From Martinezella tropici (GTDB lineage: Bacteria > Pseudomonadota > Alphaproteobacteria > Rhizobiales > Rhizobiaceae): a stretch of DNA of 64,000 bases. The position numbers and the translations under genes are program-made. Positions 16,003 through 24,816 of this stretch are shown here, piece by piece. The stretch's first letter is position 1. Each line of letters starts with the position of its first letter. The stretch covers positions 496,001 through 560,000 of the forward strand of contig NZ_VNIP01000003.1 of the NCBI RefSeq assembly GCF_008370325.1, read 5' to 3'. The notes under the pieces were generated by a model that saw only the letters and a list, made by a program, of their open reading frames with translations, did no database searches and was not told where the DNA came from.

Positions 16003-16911
16003 TCAGCGGGACTTGAGGTGATCGAGCCGAGCCTGGCTTGCCGGCGTCGTCTCTTGAAGCTTGCCCGACTCGTTCAGGAAACGGCGACCGACATAGTCGT
16101 CGGCCTTTTTTGACAGACGCAAATAAAGTTCAGCAAACAGGCGCCGCGCCTTCTCACCCGGCCAATCGGCCGGCAGGGCGGACTTGGGAAGATGCGGCTC
16201 GCGCAGCACGATCAGGCGGTATTGGTGGACGAGGAGCAATCGCGCGATCAGACAATCGAACGGCGACAGGCCCACACAATCGCCAATCTCTCGCGAAAAC
16301 GCGCCGAAGCGGGCGGTGAATTCGCTATAAGCTTCCGCAAAGTGCTGTAGGTTCCAGGCCTCTTCCGCAAGTTCCTTCAAGGCGCCGTTCTCGGTCGCAA
16401 CCTCGGCGTTGAAGATAACGACGCGATCCGGCAGAGGTGGCGCGGGATGCGTGCCCATCGCAAGACGCGGGCTCAGCCTGGCGAAGCCGTCCCGCTCAAG
16501 GCCCTGCATGATCTCCTCGGGAGAGGGGCCATTGATCAAAACGAACTGCCACCGGACGGCAGGCTCCGGCCCATAGAAGAGACTGGCGGCTTCGGCGAAT
16601 TCCGCTTGGGCCGCGTCCGTCAGCCGATAGTAGCTGCGGCGCCCTTCCCGCTCTCCGGCAAGCTGGCCGGCCGTAACCAGTCGCGACACCGCGGTGCGCA
16701 CCAGCGTTTCGGTGATCCCAACGCTTTTGCATATCTCGATGAGATTGCCGATCCAGACGACGCCGCCCCGCGGCTCGATGACATCGCCATAGATCGTGAC
16801 GATGAAACTCGCCGCCTTGATGGGCAGATCGACGAGAAGCGCTGCGACCGCGTCGCTCAAATCATCGCCGAGTTTGACGTTATCAGCCGACAATCCAACC
16901 CTGCTCCGCAT
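16003..16911 (-). CDS. paaX: PaaX-family transcriptional repressor
   Basis: 302 aa from the ATG at 16911; a TTG two codons upstream is less likely. The N-terminal winged helix (KSVGITETLVRTAVSRLVTAGQLAGEREGRRSYYRLT, about residues 65-100) and the following PaaX-type domain with YGPEP and WNLQHFAEAYSEF match PaaX, which represses paa genes until phenylacetyl-CoA binds it. It is on the same strand as paaA but upstream of it, separated by the 298-bp promoter region. Confidence 0.92.
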   Translation of the reverse strand: MRSRVGLSADNVKLGDDLSDAVAALLVDLPIKAASFIVTIYGDVIEPRGGVVWIGNLIEICKSVGITETLVRTAVSRLVTAGQLAGEREGRRSYYRLTDAAQAEFAEAASLFYGPEPAVRWQFVLINGPSPEEIMQGLERDGFARLSPRLAMGTHPAPPLPDRVVIFNAEVATENGALKELAEEAWNLQHFAEAYSEFTARFGAFSREIGDCVGLSPFDCLIARLLLVHQYRLIVLREPHLPKSALPADWPGEKARRLFAELYLRLSKKADDYVGRRFLNESGKLQETTPASQARLDHLKSR

Positions 16912-16978
16912 CTGCAATCGTTAGGGTCTATTAGCGTGAGATGCTCATAATGTTCAAGGAGAGCGCAGCCAGAGGCCT

Positions 16979-17458
16979 CTATCGTGTGACATTCGTCGGC
17001 AACGCCGTCGTGTATTTGACGCATTTCAGCGAGAAGTGCGACGACGAACTCAGCACGGCTTCATGGGTCAGGATACCGCGCATCAAAAGCCCTTCATATT
17101 CCCGGACATCGGCAACGACTGCGCGGATGAGATAGTCCCATTCGCCCGACATGGAATAGCATTCGAGCACTTCGCGATAGCTCGCGATGAATTGTTCGAA
17201 ATCGCGGCGGGTTGCGGGATCGTGGGTCTTCATCTTGACCTGACAGAAGACATTGAGGCCTTTGCCGATCTTGTCGGGATCGACAAGGCGGACCGTCCTG
17301 CCGAGCACGCCAGCGCTCTCCAGCGCCTTTATTCTTCGCCAGCAGGAGGCAGGCGATGCGCCCACCTTCTCGGCCAGCGCCGCTTGGGCGATATCGCCTT
17401 CTTCCTGCAGCACGCGAAGGATCGCCCTGTCGACGTGATCAAGGTTGAAATCTTCCAT
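16979..17458 (-). CDS. Lrp/AsnC-family regulator, BkdR-like
   Basis: 159 aa. The N-terminal helix-turn-helix (LDHVDRAILRVLQEEGDIAQAALAEKVGASPASCWRRIKALE) is followed by a RAM effector domain (YSMSGEWDYLIRAVVADVREYE). It is divergent from the 2-oxoacid dehydrogenase/aminotransferase operon at 17578, and BkdR-type Lrp proteins commonly activate such operons in response to an amino acid. The 119-bp gap between the start codons must hold both promoters. Confidence 0.9.
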   Translation of the reverse strand: MEDFNLDHVDRAILRVLQEEGDIAQAALAEKVGASPASCWRRIKALESAGVLGRTVRLVDPDKIGKGLNVFCQVKMKTHDPATRRDFEQFIASYREVLECYSMSGEWDYLIRAVVADVREYEGLLMRGILTHEAVLSSSSHFSLKCVKYTTALPTNVTR

Positions 17459-17577
17459 TCAAAAATACGCCATTTATGAAACAGATAAATCAAATACTAG
17501 GTCAATTCCCATGAGATTGAAAGGAATAACGCGGCCACTTTGAATTAGAATCATGCGACCGGATGCAGGAGGAGCAA

Positions 17578-19656
17578 ATGGTCCAACTGGCGATGAGAAA
17601 GCATGAGCGCACCGCGCCCGACGACCGTATCGACTGGCGCAAGGTCGCCCGCCTCGTCCACCTTTCAAGAGCCCTCGATGAGCTGGAAGAGAAGCGTCTC
17701 GTTCCGGAAAAGAAGATCCTTTATCAATTTTCCGCCCGCGGCCACGATATGGCGCAGATCCTTCTCGGCACGCAGCTGACTGGCTTGCACGACGCGACGT
17801 GCGGCTATTATCGCTCGCGGCCGCTGCTCCTTTCGCTCGGGGTCGACCCGGCCGATGCGCTCGGCTCGGCCATGGGGCGTGCCGGCGGCTATTCCGACGG
17901 GCGCGATATCGGCGTCGTCTTCAACTATCCCAACCTCTCCGGTGCATCGGCGCTGCCCATGTGCGGCGGCGTCGGCGCCCAATATACGCCGACGGCCGGT
18001 TGGGCGCAGGCGATGAAATACTATGCGACCACTTTGGGGCGCGAAGAATATGCGCGGGATATCGCCGTCGTCCTCGGGGGCGACGGCTCGGTCGCCTCGA
18101 ACGGCTTCTGGGCAGCGCTGAGTGCCGCAACGACGCAAACATTGCCGATGCTGTTCTACATCGAAGACAATGGCTTCGGCATCTCGGTTCCTTCAACTGT
18201 GCAGACCCCAGGCGGAAATATCGCGGCCAATCTGGCAAGCTGGAGAAACCTCGCAATATTCGATGGCGACGGCTGCGACCCGGCCGAGGCTGCACATCTC
18301 GTACAGGAGGCCGTCTCCTTCGTCCGCGAAAAGCGCAAGCCCGCGCTGCTGCGGCTGACGGTTCCCCGGCTCGAGGGCCACAGCTTTCAGGACACGCAGA
18401 CCTACAAGAGCGAGGAAACCGTGAAGCGCGAATGGGAGCGCGATCCGCTACCGCGCCTGAAGGAATTTCTCGTTCCCGCCGTCATGTCGATGGAGGAATG
18501 GACCGCCTGTGAAAGCGAAGCGCGCGAGATAGCCGAAAGCGCCAGCGCAGCCGCCGAGGAACGGCCGGTTGCCGACCCCTCCTCGGTGACCCGCCATGTG
18601 TTCTTCGATGGCGACATGCAGACGATGGGCGGCCAGCATGCCTTCGGATACGTGGCTCCGGCGACAACGGATGAACCCGAGATCGCCGGCCCGCGCATCA
18701 ACATGGTCACCGCCATCCGCAGAACGCTCGAACACGAGATGTCGATCAATGAGCGCGTCGTCATGTTCGGCGAGGATATCGGCCCCAAGGGCGGCGTGCA
18801 TGCCGTGACCCTTGGAATGCAGGAAAAATTCGGCAACGAGCGGGTTTTCGATACCTCGCTGTCCGAGGAGGGGATCATCGGCCGCGCCGTGGGTATGGCG
18901 CTGGCCGGCCTCGTCCCCATCCCCGAAATCCAGTTCCGGAAATATGCGGAACCGGCCACCGAACAGCTGAACGACTGCGGCACCATCCGCTGGCGCACCA
19001 ACAACCGCTTTGCGGCTCCCGTCGTGGTGCGCATGCCCGGCGGTTTCTTCAAATGCGGCGATCCCTGGCATAGCCAGACCAATGAAGTGGCCTTCGTCCA
19101 CCAACCCGGCTGGAAGGTCGCCGTTCCTTCGAATGCCGAGGATGCCGTCGGCCTGCTGCGCACTTCGATGCGCGGCAACGACCCGGTCATCTTCTTCGAA
19201 CACAGGGCCATGCTCGATCATGCATGGGCGCGCCGCCCCTACCCCGGCGACGATTTCGCGCTGCCCTTCGGTAAGGCAAAGCTGACACGGACCGGCAGCG
19301 ACATCACCATCGTCACCTGGGGCGCCATGGTGCACCGCTGCGAGGAAGCGGCAGAAGCTATCTCCGCCGACGTCATCGATCTCCGCACGCTGATGCCCTG
19401 GGATCAGGAGGCTGTACTAACATCGGTCGCCAAGACGCACCGCTGCCTCATCGTCCACGAGGATCTCGAAGCAGCAGGTTTTGGCGCCGAGATTGCCGCT
19501 GTGATCGCAGACAAGGCCTTCACGGATCTCGACGCCCCGGTCTCCCGCCTGACCATGCCCGATATTCCGAGCCCGCATAATCCCGTCCTGTTGGAACGGG
19601 CCGTGCCTTCGACGGAACGGATTGCCAAGCGCATCGCCGAAATCCTGGAGTTTTGA
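17578..19656 (+). CDS. fused alpha-beta E1 of a 2-oxoacid dehydrogenase complex
   Basis: Start set at the ATG at 17578, because the AGGAGG at 17567-17572 is its ribosome-binding site; 692 aa. The N-terminal half is an E1-alpha domain with the thiamine-diphosphate motif GGDGSVASNGFW and DNGFGIS. The C-terminal half, from about residue 370, is an E1-beta domain (VMFGEDIGPKGGV, SEEGIIGRAVGMALAG, PGWKVAVPSNAEDA). E1 decarboxylates a 2-oxoacid and passes the acyl group to the lipoyl arm of E2. Most bacterial branched-chain E1s have separate alpha and beta genes; this is a one-chain form. Substrate is not readable from sequence; context points to phenylpyruvate. Confidence 0.88.
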   Translation: MVQLAMRKHERTAPDDRIDWRKVARLVHLSRALDELEEKRLVPEKKILYQFSARGHDMAQILLGTQLTGLHDATCGYYRSRPLLLSLGVDPADALGSAMGRAGGYSDGRDIGVVFNYPNLSGASALPMCGGVGAQYTPTAGWAQAMKYYATTLGREEYARDIAVVLGGDGSVASNGFWAALSAATTQTLPMLFYIEDNGFGISVPSTVQTPGGNIAANLASWRNLAIFDGDGCDPAEAAHLVQEAVSFVREKRKPALLRLTVPRLEGHSFQDTQTYKSEETVKREWERDPLPRLKEFLVPAVMSMEEWTACESEAREIAESASAAAEERPVADPSSVTRHVFFDGDMQTMGGQHAFGYVAPATTDEPEIAGPRINMVTAIRRTLEHEMSINERVVMFGEDIGPKGGVHAVTLGMQEKFGNERVFDTSLSEEGIIGRAVGMALAGLVPIPEIQFRKYAEPATEQLNDCGTIRWRTNNRFAAPVVVRMPGGFFKCGDPWHSQTNEVAFVHQPGWKVAVPSNAEDAVGLLRTSMRGNDPVIFFEHRAMLDHAWARRPYPGDDFALPFGKAKLTRTGSDITIVTWGAMVHRCEEAAEAISADVIDLRTLMPWDQEAVLTSVAKTHRCLIVHEDLEAAGFGAEIAAVIADKAFTDLDAPVSRLTMPDIPSPHNPVLLERAVPSTERIAKRIAEILEF

Positions 19657-19658
19657 GA

Positions 19659-20864
19659 ATGACGAATACCGTCGAGATCACGTCACCGATCGAGCAGGAA
19701 GGCACGAAGGCAGTCGTCCGCAATTGGCTGAAGCAAATTGGCGATCATGTCCGCGAAGGCGATGCGCTCGTCGAACTGGAAACCGACAAGGTGACCCAGG
19801 AGATACCGGCGCCTTGCGATGGCATCTTGAGCGAAATCTCCATGACGGATGGCGATGACGCCGTACCCGGGGCGATCCTGGGGCGAATGAGCGTCGAGGC
19901 GATCAGCATTGCAGCAGAAGCGGCCGCTACTCCGCTGCCGATGCAGCAGCCGGCCCCGACAATGACCGCCTCCAGTTACTACTCGCCTGCCGTTCGCAGC
20001 GCTGCCAAGGAATATGCGATCGATCCCGCTTCCCTGAAAGGCAGTGGCAAGGGCGGGCGGGTCACGCGCGCCGACATGGATCACGCGCTCGAAGCCGGCA
20101 AGTCCCATCCAGCCGCTTTGATATCGCAACAGGCGACCGGCCAGCCTTTCCCGGTAACTTCGGTTGAAGGGAAGTCCCGGAGCGTGCCCCATTCCGCCAT
20201 GCGGCTTGCGATTGCAAGGCACATGGCCGAATCCCTTGCGACGGCACCGCAGGTCACCGCGGTCTTCGAGGCGGACTTCACGGCGATCATGCGCCATCGC
20301 GACCGCCACAAGGACCGCATGAAGGCCGAGGGCATAAACCTCTCCTATACCGCATACTTCGTGGCGGCGTCTGTCGCAGCCATGAAGATCGTACCGGAGG
20401 TCAACAGCCGGTGGCACGATGATAGTCTTGAAGTATTCGAGGACGTCAACATTGGGGTCGGCATCGCATTGGCCGACAAGGGCTTGGTCGCACCGGTGAT
20501 CCGGCAAGCGCAGGATCTTCCACTGGAGACCATTGCCGCCCGCTTGCAGGATTTGACGAACAGGACACGATCCAACGCGCTTAAGGCCGACGAGCTGAAG
20601 GGAGGAACCTTCACGATCTCCAATCACGGCGTCTCCGGATCGCTGGTCGCTTCCCCCATCATCATCAACCAGCCGCAATCGGCCATTCTCGGCATCGGCA
20701 AGCTGGAAAAGCGTGTCGTCGTTCGGGAGGTCGATGGGGTCGATACGATCCAGATCCGCCCGATGTCCTATGTGTCCCTGACGATCGACCACCGTTCCCT
20801 GGACGGCCACCAGGCGAACGCGTGGTTGACGGAGTTCGTGCGGGTTCTGCAGGATTGGCCTTAA
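19659..20864 (+). CDS. dihydrolipoamide acyltransferase (E2)
   Basis: 401 aa from the ATG at 19659, two bases after the E1 stop. One lipoyl domain (Lys44 in ETDKVTQ), a peripheral-subunit binding domain (YSPAVRSAAKEYAIDPASL, GKGGRVTRADM near 110-145) and a catalytic domain ending with DHRSLDGHQA. It transfers the acyl group made by E1 to CoA. It is immediately followed by the aminotransferase. No E3 (dihydrolipoamide dehydrogenase) is encoded here, so the complex would have to borrow one. Confidence 0.9.
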   Translation: MTNTVEITSPIEQEGTKAVVRNWLKQIGDHVREGDALVELETDKVTQEIPAPCDGILSEISMTDGDDAVPGAILGRMSVEAISIAAEAAATPLPMQQPAPTMTASSYYSPAVRSAAKEYAIDPASLKGSGKGGRVTRADMDHALEAGKSHPAALISQQATGQPFPVTSVEGKSRSVPHSAMRLAIARHMAESLATAPQVTAVFEADFTAIMRHRDRHKDRMKAEGINLSYTAYFVAASVAAMKIVPEVNSRWHDDSLEVFEDVNIGVGIALADKGLVAPVIRQAQDLPLETIAARLQDLTNRTRSNALKADELKGGTFTISNHGVSGSLVASPIIINQPQSAILGIGKLEKRVVVREVDGVDTIQIRPMSYVSLTIDHRSLDGHQANAWLTEFVRVLQDWP

Positions 20865-20883
20865 TAAGTGGAGGGAGGTACCA

Positions 20884-22074
20884 ATGAACAAGACGGCGTT
20901 TTTCGATAGTCTGACAGAGCAGAAGCCCGATCCTCTGCTGGAATTGATTGCCAAGTTCGCCGCCGATGCGAGAGCCGGAAAAATCGATCTTGGCGTCGGC
21001 GTCTATCGCGATGAAACGGGCCGCACCCCTGTCATGCAGGCCGTCAAGGCGGCCGAGCACCATCTCTGGGAAACGCAAGGATCCAAATCCTATATCGGCC
21101 CGGAGGGAGACCCAGCCTTCCTGCGGGCGCTGGCCCTCGAAGTTTTCGGTGAGCGCCACGGCGGCAGGCGGCTCGCCGGAATTCAAACGCCGGGCGGCAC
21201 CGGCGCACTGCGTCTGGCTGCGGAACTGCTTGCGCGAGATCGGCGGCGGAAGATCTGGATCGGCACGCCGACATGGGTCAATCACCGGCCGATCTTTGCC
21301 GCGGTCGGCCTTCAGGTCAGAACCTATCGTTTCTTCGATATCGGCAAACAGGCCATTCTGATCGACGACATGATGACGGCCCTACGGAACGCCACACCCG
21401 GCGACGCGGTGCTGCTGCAAACGAGCTGCCACAATCCCACGGGCGCAGCTTTCTCGCCGCAGAATTGGCGAGATATTGCCGACGTCGTCGCTGCCAAGGG
21501 ATTGCTTCCCCTCTTCGACAATGCCTATCAGGGCCTCGGGCGCGGCCGGATCGAAGATGCGGCCGGCATGATGACGGTCATTGAAGCTGTCGGCGAAGCC
21601 ATGGTTGCCGTATCCTGCTCGAAATCCTTTTCGCTCTATCGGGAACGCACCGGCGCGGTCTATCTGTTCGCGGATCAGCAGGCATCGTTGAACAAGGGCA
21701 TAGGCAATCTCGCAGGCTATGCGCGCACCAGCTACTCCATGCCGCCCGCACACGGGGCGGCCATCGTTGCGGCAATCCTCCAGGAGCCGTCCCGCCGCCA
21801 GCTCTGGGTGGATGAACTGAACGACATGCGCATCCGCATAACGGAAATCCGCCGCGCGGCCGGAGAGGCCTTTGGTCGATTTCTTCCGGAGCTCGCCCAC
21901 ATGAGCGCCCAGGAGGGCATGTTCTCCCTGCTGCCGATCTCTCCCGAAAATGTCCTGAAGCTCCGGGCCGAACACGGCATCTACATGCCGGACTCCGGAA
22001 GAATCAATGTTGCGGGCATGCGGGTCGAGGACGTGGCGTCCGTGGCCGAATGCATCGGCCCCTACCTGGCTTGA
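20884..22074 (+). CDS. class I aromatic/aspartate-type aminotransferase
   Basis: 396 aa with a strong GGAGGGAGG ribosome-binding site. The fold-type I motifs are in place: TPGGTGALRLA (102-112), CHNPTGAAF (182-190), Asp212 and Tyr215 in FDNAYQG, and the PLP Lys247 in SCSKSFSLYRERTG. The length and motifs place it in the AspC/TyrB group. It is in the same operon as E1 and E2, so it most likely supplies their 2-oxoacid by removing the amino group of an amino acid; next to a complete paa cluster, phenylalanine is the best guess. Confidence 0.9.
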   Translation: MNKTAFFDSLTEQKPDPLLELIAKFAADARAGKIDLGVGVYRDETGRTPVMQAVKAAEHHLWETQGSKSYIGPEGDPAFLRALALEVFGERHGGRRLAGIQTPGGTGALRLAAELLARDRRRKIWIGTPTWVNHRPIFAAVGLQVRTYRFFDIGKQAILIDDMMTALRNATPGDAVLLQTSCHNPTGAAFSPQNWRDIADVVAAKGLLPLFDNAYQGLGRGRIEDAAGMMTVIEAVGEAMVAVSCSKSFSLYRERTGAVYLFADQQASLNKGIGNLAGYARTSYSMPPAHGAAIVAAILQEPSRRQLWVDELNDMRIRITEIRRAAGEAFGRFLPELAHMSAQEGMFSLLPISPENVLKLRAEHGIYMPDSGRINVAGMRVEDVASVAECIGPYLA

Positions 22075-22143
22075 AGATGGGCCGAAGTGGTCAAGCGTTT
22101 CAGGCGAGCGCTCGACTGCAATGTTCTATCTTTTTGTTTTTAC

Positions 22144-22187
22144 GCAATTCCAAGCGGAAAACCGCCATACGCTTTTCCTGGAATTGC
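22144..22187. repeat. short intergenic palindrome between convergent genes
   Basis: GCAATTCCAAGCGGAAAA pairs with TTTTCCTGGAATTGC. It is the reverse-complement orientation of the 5681 copy and the most symmetrical of the set. It lies between the stops of the aminotransferase (22074) and the amidase (22189), where it could act as a bidirectional transcription stop or mRNA end. Confidence 0.75.
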
Positions 22188-22188
22188 A

Positions 22189-23574
22189 CTATCGAACCGC
22201 GACGTCGGAATTGCGTCCGCCGGCAACGATCTCTTCGAGAGCCATCGCTGCACCCAGCAGCCGTTCATCCTGGTTCTTCGGCGCCGACAGCAGGAAGCCG
22301 ACCGGCATGCCTGCTTCACCCATGCCGCAAGGCAGGGATACGCCGCACCAATCGAGAAAATTGCCAATCGCTGTGTTCCGCAGCGTCCTGCCATTGATCT
22401 TTACGAACAGCTCGTCATCAGCTTCCAGGGGGCCAAGCGCCGGCGCAACATGGGCAACCGTCGGATAGGCGATGAACTCGTTCGGCCCAAGCATGCCGGC
22501 AACTTCCTTGACCAATTGCTCGCGCACTTTGAGCGTTTCCAGATAGCCGACCAGCGTCGTCTTCTCTCCGAGACGCGTCCGCGCCACGACACGCCGGTCC
22601 ATGGAATCGGCTTCCGGTCCTGCCAGACGGCGGTGATGCAGCACGAAGGCCTCGGCAGTAACCAAAGGCCCATACTCGGCCATCAGCTCAAAGAGCCTTT
22701 CGAAAGCCGGAAATGCGGCTCGCCGGATCTTAACGCCAGCGGCACTCAACCTCGCCAGCGTCACCTCGAAAGCTGCAAGAACACCATCCTGCGCATCATC
22801 CATGACGATATTTGTCGGCACCACGATGGAAAGCCCGGCGGCTTCGGCGCGCTCTACCTCGGGGACAAAGCGCCCACGCATTGCGGCATCGACCCAAATG
22901 GCATCCTGGACGCTGCGGCACAGCGGACCGAGCGAGTCGAGGCTGGCCGACAGCGGAAAGACACCGCCCATGCTGTAGCGGCCATGGCTTGCCTTATAGC
23001 CGACAAGGCCATTGAAAGCAGACGGTATGCGGACAGAGCCGCCCGTATCCGTGCCGATCGATACCGGCACGAGACCGGCGGCGACCGCGACGGCAGACCC
23101 CGAGGACGAACCGCCCGGAATGCGCGCGACATCCGTTGCCAGCGGGTTTAGCGGCGTGCCGTAATGCGGATTGAGGCCGAGGCCAGAAAAAGCGAATTCG
23201 CTCATATTGACGCGGCCGACGGCAATCATGCCCGCCACCTTCAGCGCCTTGACGACATCGGCATCATCCTGCGCGGGCGCGGCATCCGCAAGCACGATCG
23301 AGCCGGCCGTGGTCGGCAGGCCGCTGATGGCGAAGAGATCCTTCCATGCGACGGGAATGCCATCCAGCAGCCCGCGCGAACGCCCTTCGCGCAGCCGCCT
23401 CGACGAAGCAGCCGCCTCTTCCATCGCGCGCGTTTCCAGCAGCCGCGTGAAGATCGCCTGATCCTTATAGGTCCGGATCGCATCAAGGCTCTCCTCGACC
23501 AGCGCGACCGGGTCGAGAGTGCCGGACTGGATCAGCACCGACAATTGCGCGATCGATTTGCCGAGATGTGTCAT
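22189..23574 (-). CDS. amidase (amidase-signature family)
   Basis: 461 aa. The Ser-cisSer-Lys triad is visible: Lys in VAWKDLFAISG, and the two Ser residues in PGGSSSGSAVAVAAG and GTDTGGSVRIPSAFNG. Such enzymes hydrolyse amides, carbamoyl groups or related substrates. It is the last gene of a long minus-strand operon and overlaps the preceding binding-protein gene by 4 bp. No signal peptide is present, so it acts in the cytoplasm. The substrate is unknown; the operon contains an importer of the polyamine/peptide class. Confidence 0.93.
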   Translation of the reverse strand: MTHLGKSIAQLSVLIQSGTLDPVALVEESLDAIRTYKDQAIFTRLLETRAMEEAAASSRRLREGRSRGLLDGIPVAWKDLFAISGLPTTAGSIVLADAAPAQDDADVVKALKVAGMIAVGRVNMSEFAFSGLGLNPHYGTPLNPLATDVARIPGGSSSGSAVAVAAGLVPVSIGTDTGGSVRIPSAFNGLVGYKASHGRYSMGGVFPLSASLDSLGPLCRSVQDAIWVDAAMRGRFVPEVERAEAAGLSIVVPTNIVMDDAQDGVLAAFEVTLARLSAAGVKIRRAAFPAFERLFELMAEYGPLVTAEAFVLHHRRLAGPEADSMDRRVVARTRLGEKTTLVGYLETLKVREQLVKEVAGMLGPNEFIAYPTVAHVAPALGPLEADDELFVKINGRTLRNTAIGNFLDWCGVSLPCGMGEAGMPVGFLLSAPKNQDERLLGAAMALEEIVAGGRNSDVAVR

Positions 23575-24800
23575 TGACTCTGCTCTCCTCTGCCGCCGAC
23601 AAGCTGCATCCAGCGACGAACCAGATAATTGTGCTCATCCATTGTCGTATTCCAGACGGCAATGCAATTGGCGCGCTGCCAATAGGAGCCGCCGCTGCGC
23701 GCCGAGCCCTTTGTGATCCGCGTCTGACCATCCGGGCCAGGCAGGTCCTCGGTCGCGGAAACGCCCTCGTACCAATAATCCCATTCCGCCTGCGTCATGA
23801 ACTCACGGGAACGCTGCGGCGTCGAAATATAATAGCCTTGGCGCGCGACGACGGCGCCCGGCCATCCCGAGATCCACCAGTTGAGATAGTCGTAGGCGAC
23901 ATCGAGCAGACGGCCGCTCAAGTATTTCGAAAGGCACAGGCCGCCATGCCAGGCGCGATATCCTTCCGCTGGCACCGCCTGCTCGACCGGCACCCCCTTG
24001 GAATTCAGGATGCCGATGCCGGGCGACCACATGCTCTGGACGCTGGTCTCGCCGGCGATCATCAGCCGTGCCGCATCCTCGGCGGTTTTCCAGAAATCCC
24101 GGAAGAAGCCGGCCTTCTTGCGTTCCTCCAGGAGATCGATCAGCTGATCGATCTCCTGAATGGACATATTGCCGATATTGTCGAACGACATAAGGCCGGC
24201 CGCCTGTGCCGCCAGCGCCGCATCGAAGATGCCGATGGCAGGCTCATCCACCAGCGCCACCCTGCCCGCCCAGCGCTCGTCGAAAAGCGCGCCCCAGGAA
24301 TGCATGCCGACGCCATTTGGCGTCAGATCGGTCCGATAGGCGAAACTGTCGAAGTTATGCGTGGTTGGCAGCATGGAGATGAAACGCGACGGCGTATCGC
24401 CCAAGGCGAGATTGGGCTGGACGAACAGCTTCTTCGCCGGGACGTCGCCAAGTCCCATTCGGGGATTGGGGCCAATATGGCCAGTCTTGGTGAGATCGTT
24501 CACTTCATCCCAGAGGACAATGCGTTGCGTGTCTACGGGCTGGATCGCGCGCCAGTGCCAGACGATGTCGAGATTGTGGAAGCACTGATCGTAGATGTCG
24601 TAGGTTTCCGGCTCGCGCGCCGCCTTGTACTGTGTCGTCAGGAAGTCGTTGTTGTCGAACGCCACATCGATGCCCAAATCCTCCTGCGCGCGCAGGCGCA
24701 GTTCCTCCAGCAGCGAGATCGCGGTGCCGAGAACGCGCAGGCGCGGCCGGCCCTTCAGACGCAAGGCGGGAGCAGAAAGGCTTTTTTCATGCTTGTTCAT
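23571..24800 (-). CDS. PotD-like binding protein without export signal
   Basis: 409 aa. Its body resembles the exported binding protein at 28334 (a similar YDIYDQCFHNLDIVWHW segment; KKAGFFRDFW matching KKDGQFRALW; GYRAWHGG; GYYISTP and DYWYEGV matching GYYSPST and FWYEG). Yet the N-terminus is MNKHEKSLSAPALRLKGRPRL with no hydrophobic core or Tat motif, and the first mature-like block starts only about 20 residues in. The start at 24800 is fixed by the upstream stop at 24817. The protein is therefore predicted to stay in the cytoplasm, where it could bind the imported compound or serve an enzyme. It is placed between the GTPase and amidase genes. Confidence 0.82.
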   Translation of the reverse strand: MNKHEKSLSAPALRLKGRPRLRVLGTAISLLEELRLRAQEDLGIDVAFDNNDFLTTQYKAAREPETYDIYDQCFHNLDIVWHWRAIQPVDTQRIVLWDEVNDLTKTGHIGPNPRMGLGDVPAKKLFVQPNLALGDTPSRFISMLPTTHNFDSFAYRTDLTPNGVGMHSWGALFDERWAGRVALVDEPAIGIFDAALAAQAAGLMSFDNIGNMSIQEIDQLIDLLEERKKAGFFRDFWKTAEDAARLMIAGETSVQSMWSPGIGILNSKGVPVEQAVPAEGYRAWHGGLCLSKYLSGRLLDVAYDYLNWWISGWPGAVVARQGYYISTPQRSREFMTQAEWDYWYEGVSATEDLPGPDGQTRITKGSARSGGSYWQRANCIAVWNTTMDEHNYLVRRWMQLVGGRGEQSQ

Positions 24801-24816
24801 AGAGATACCGGTTGTC

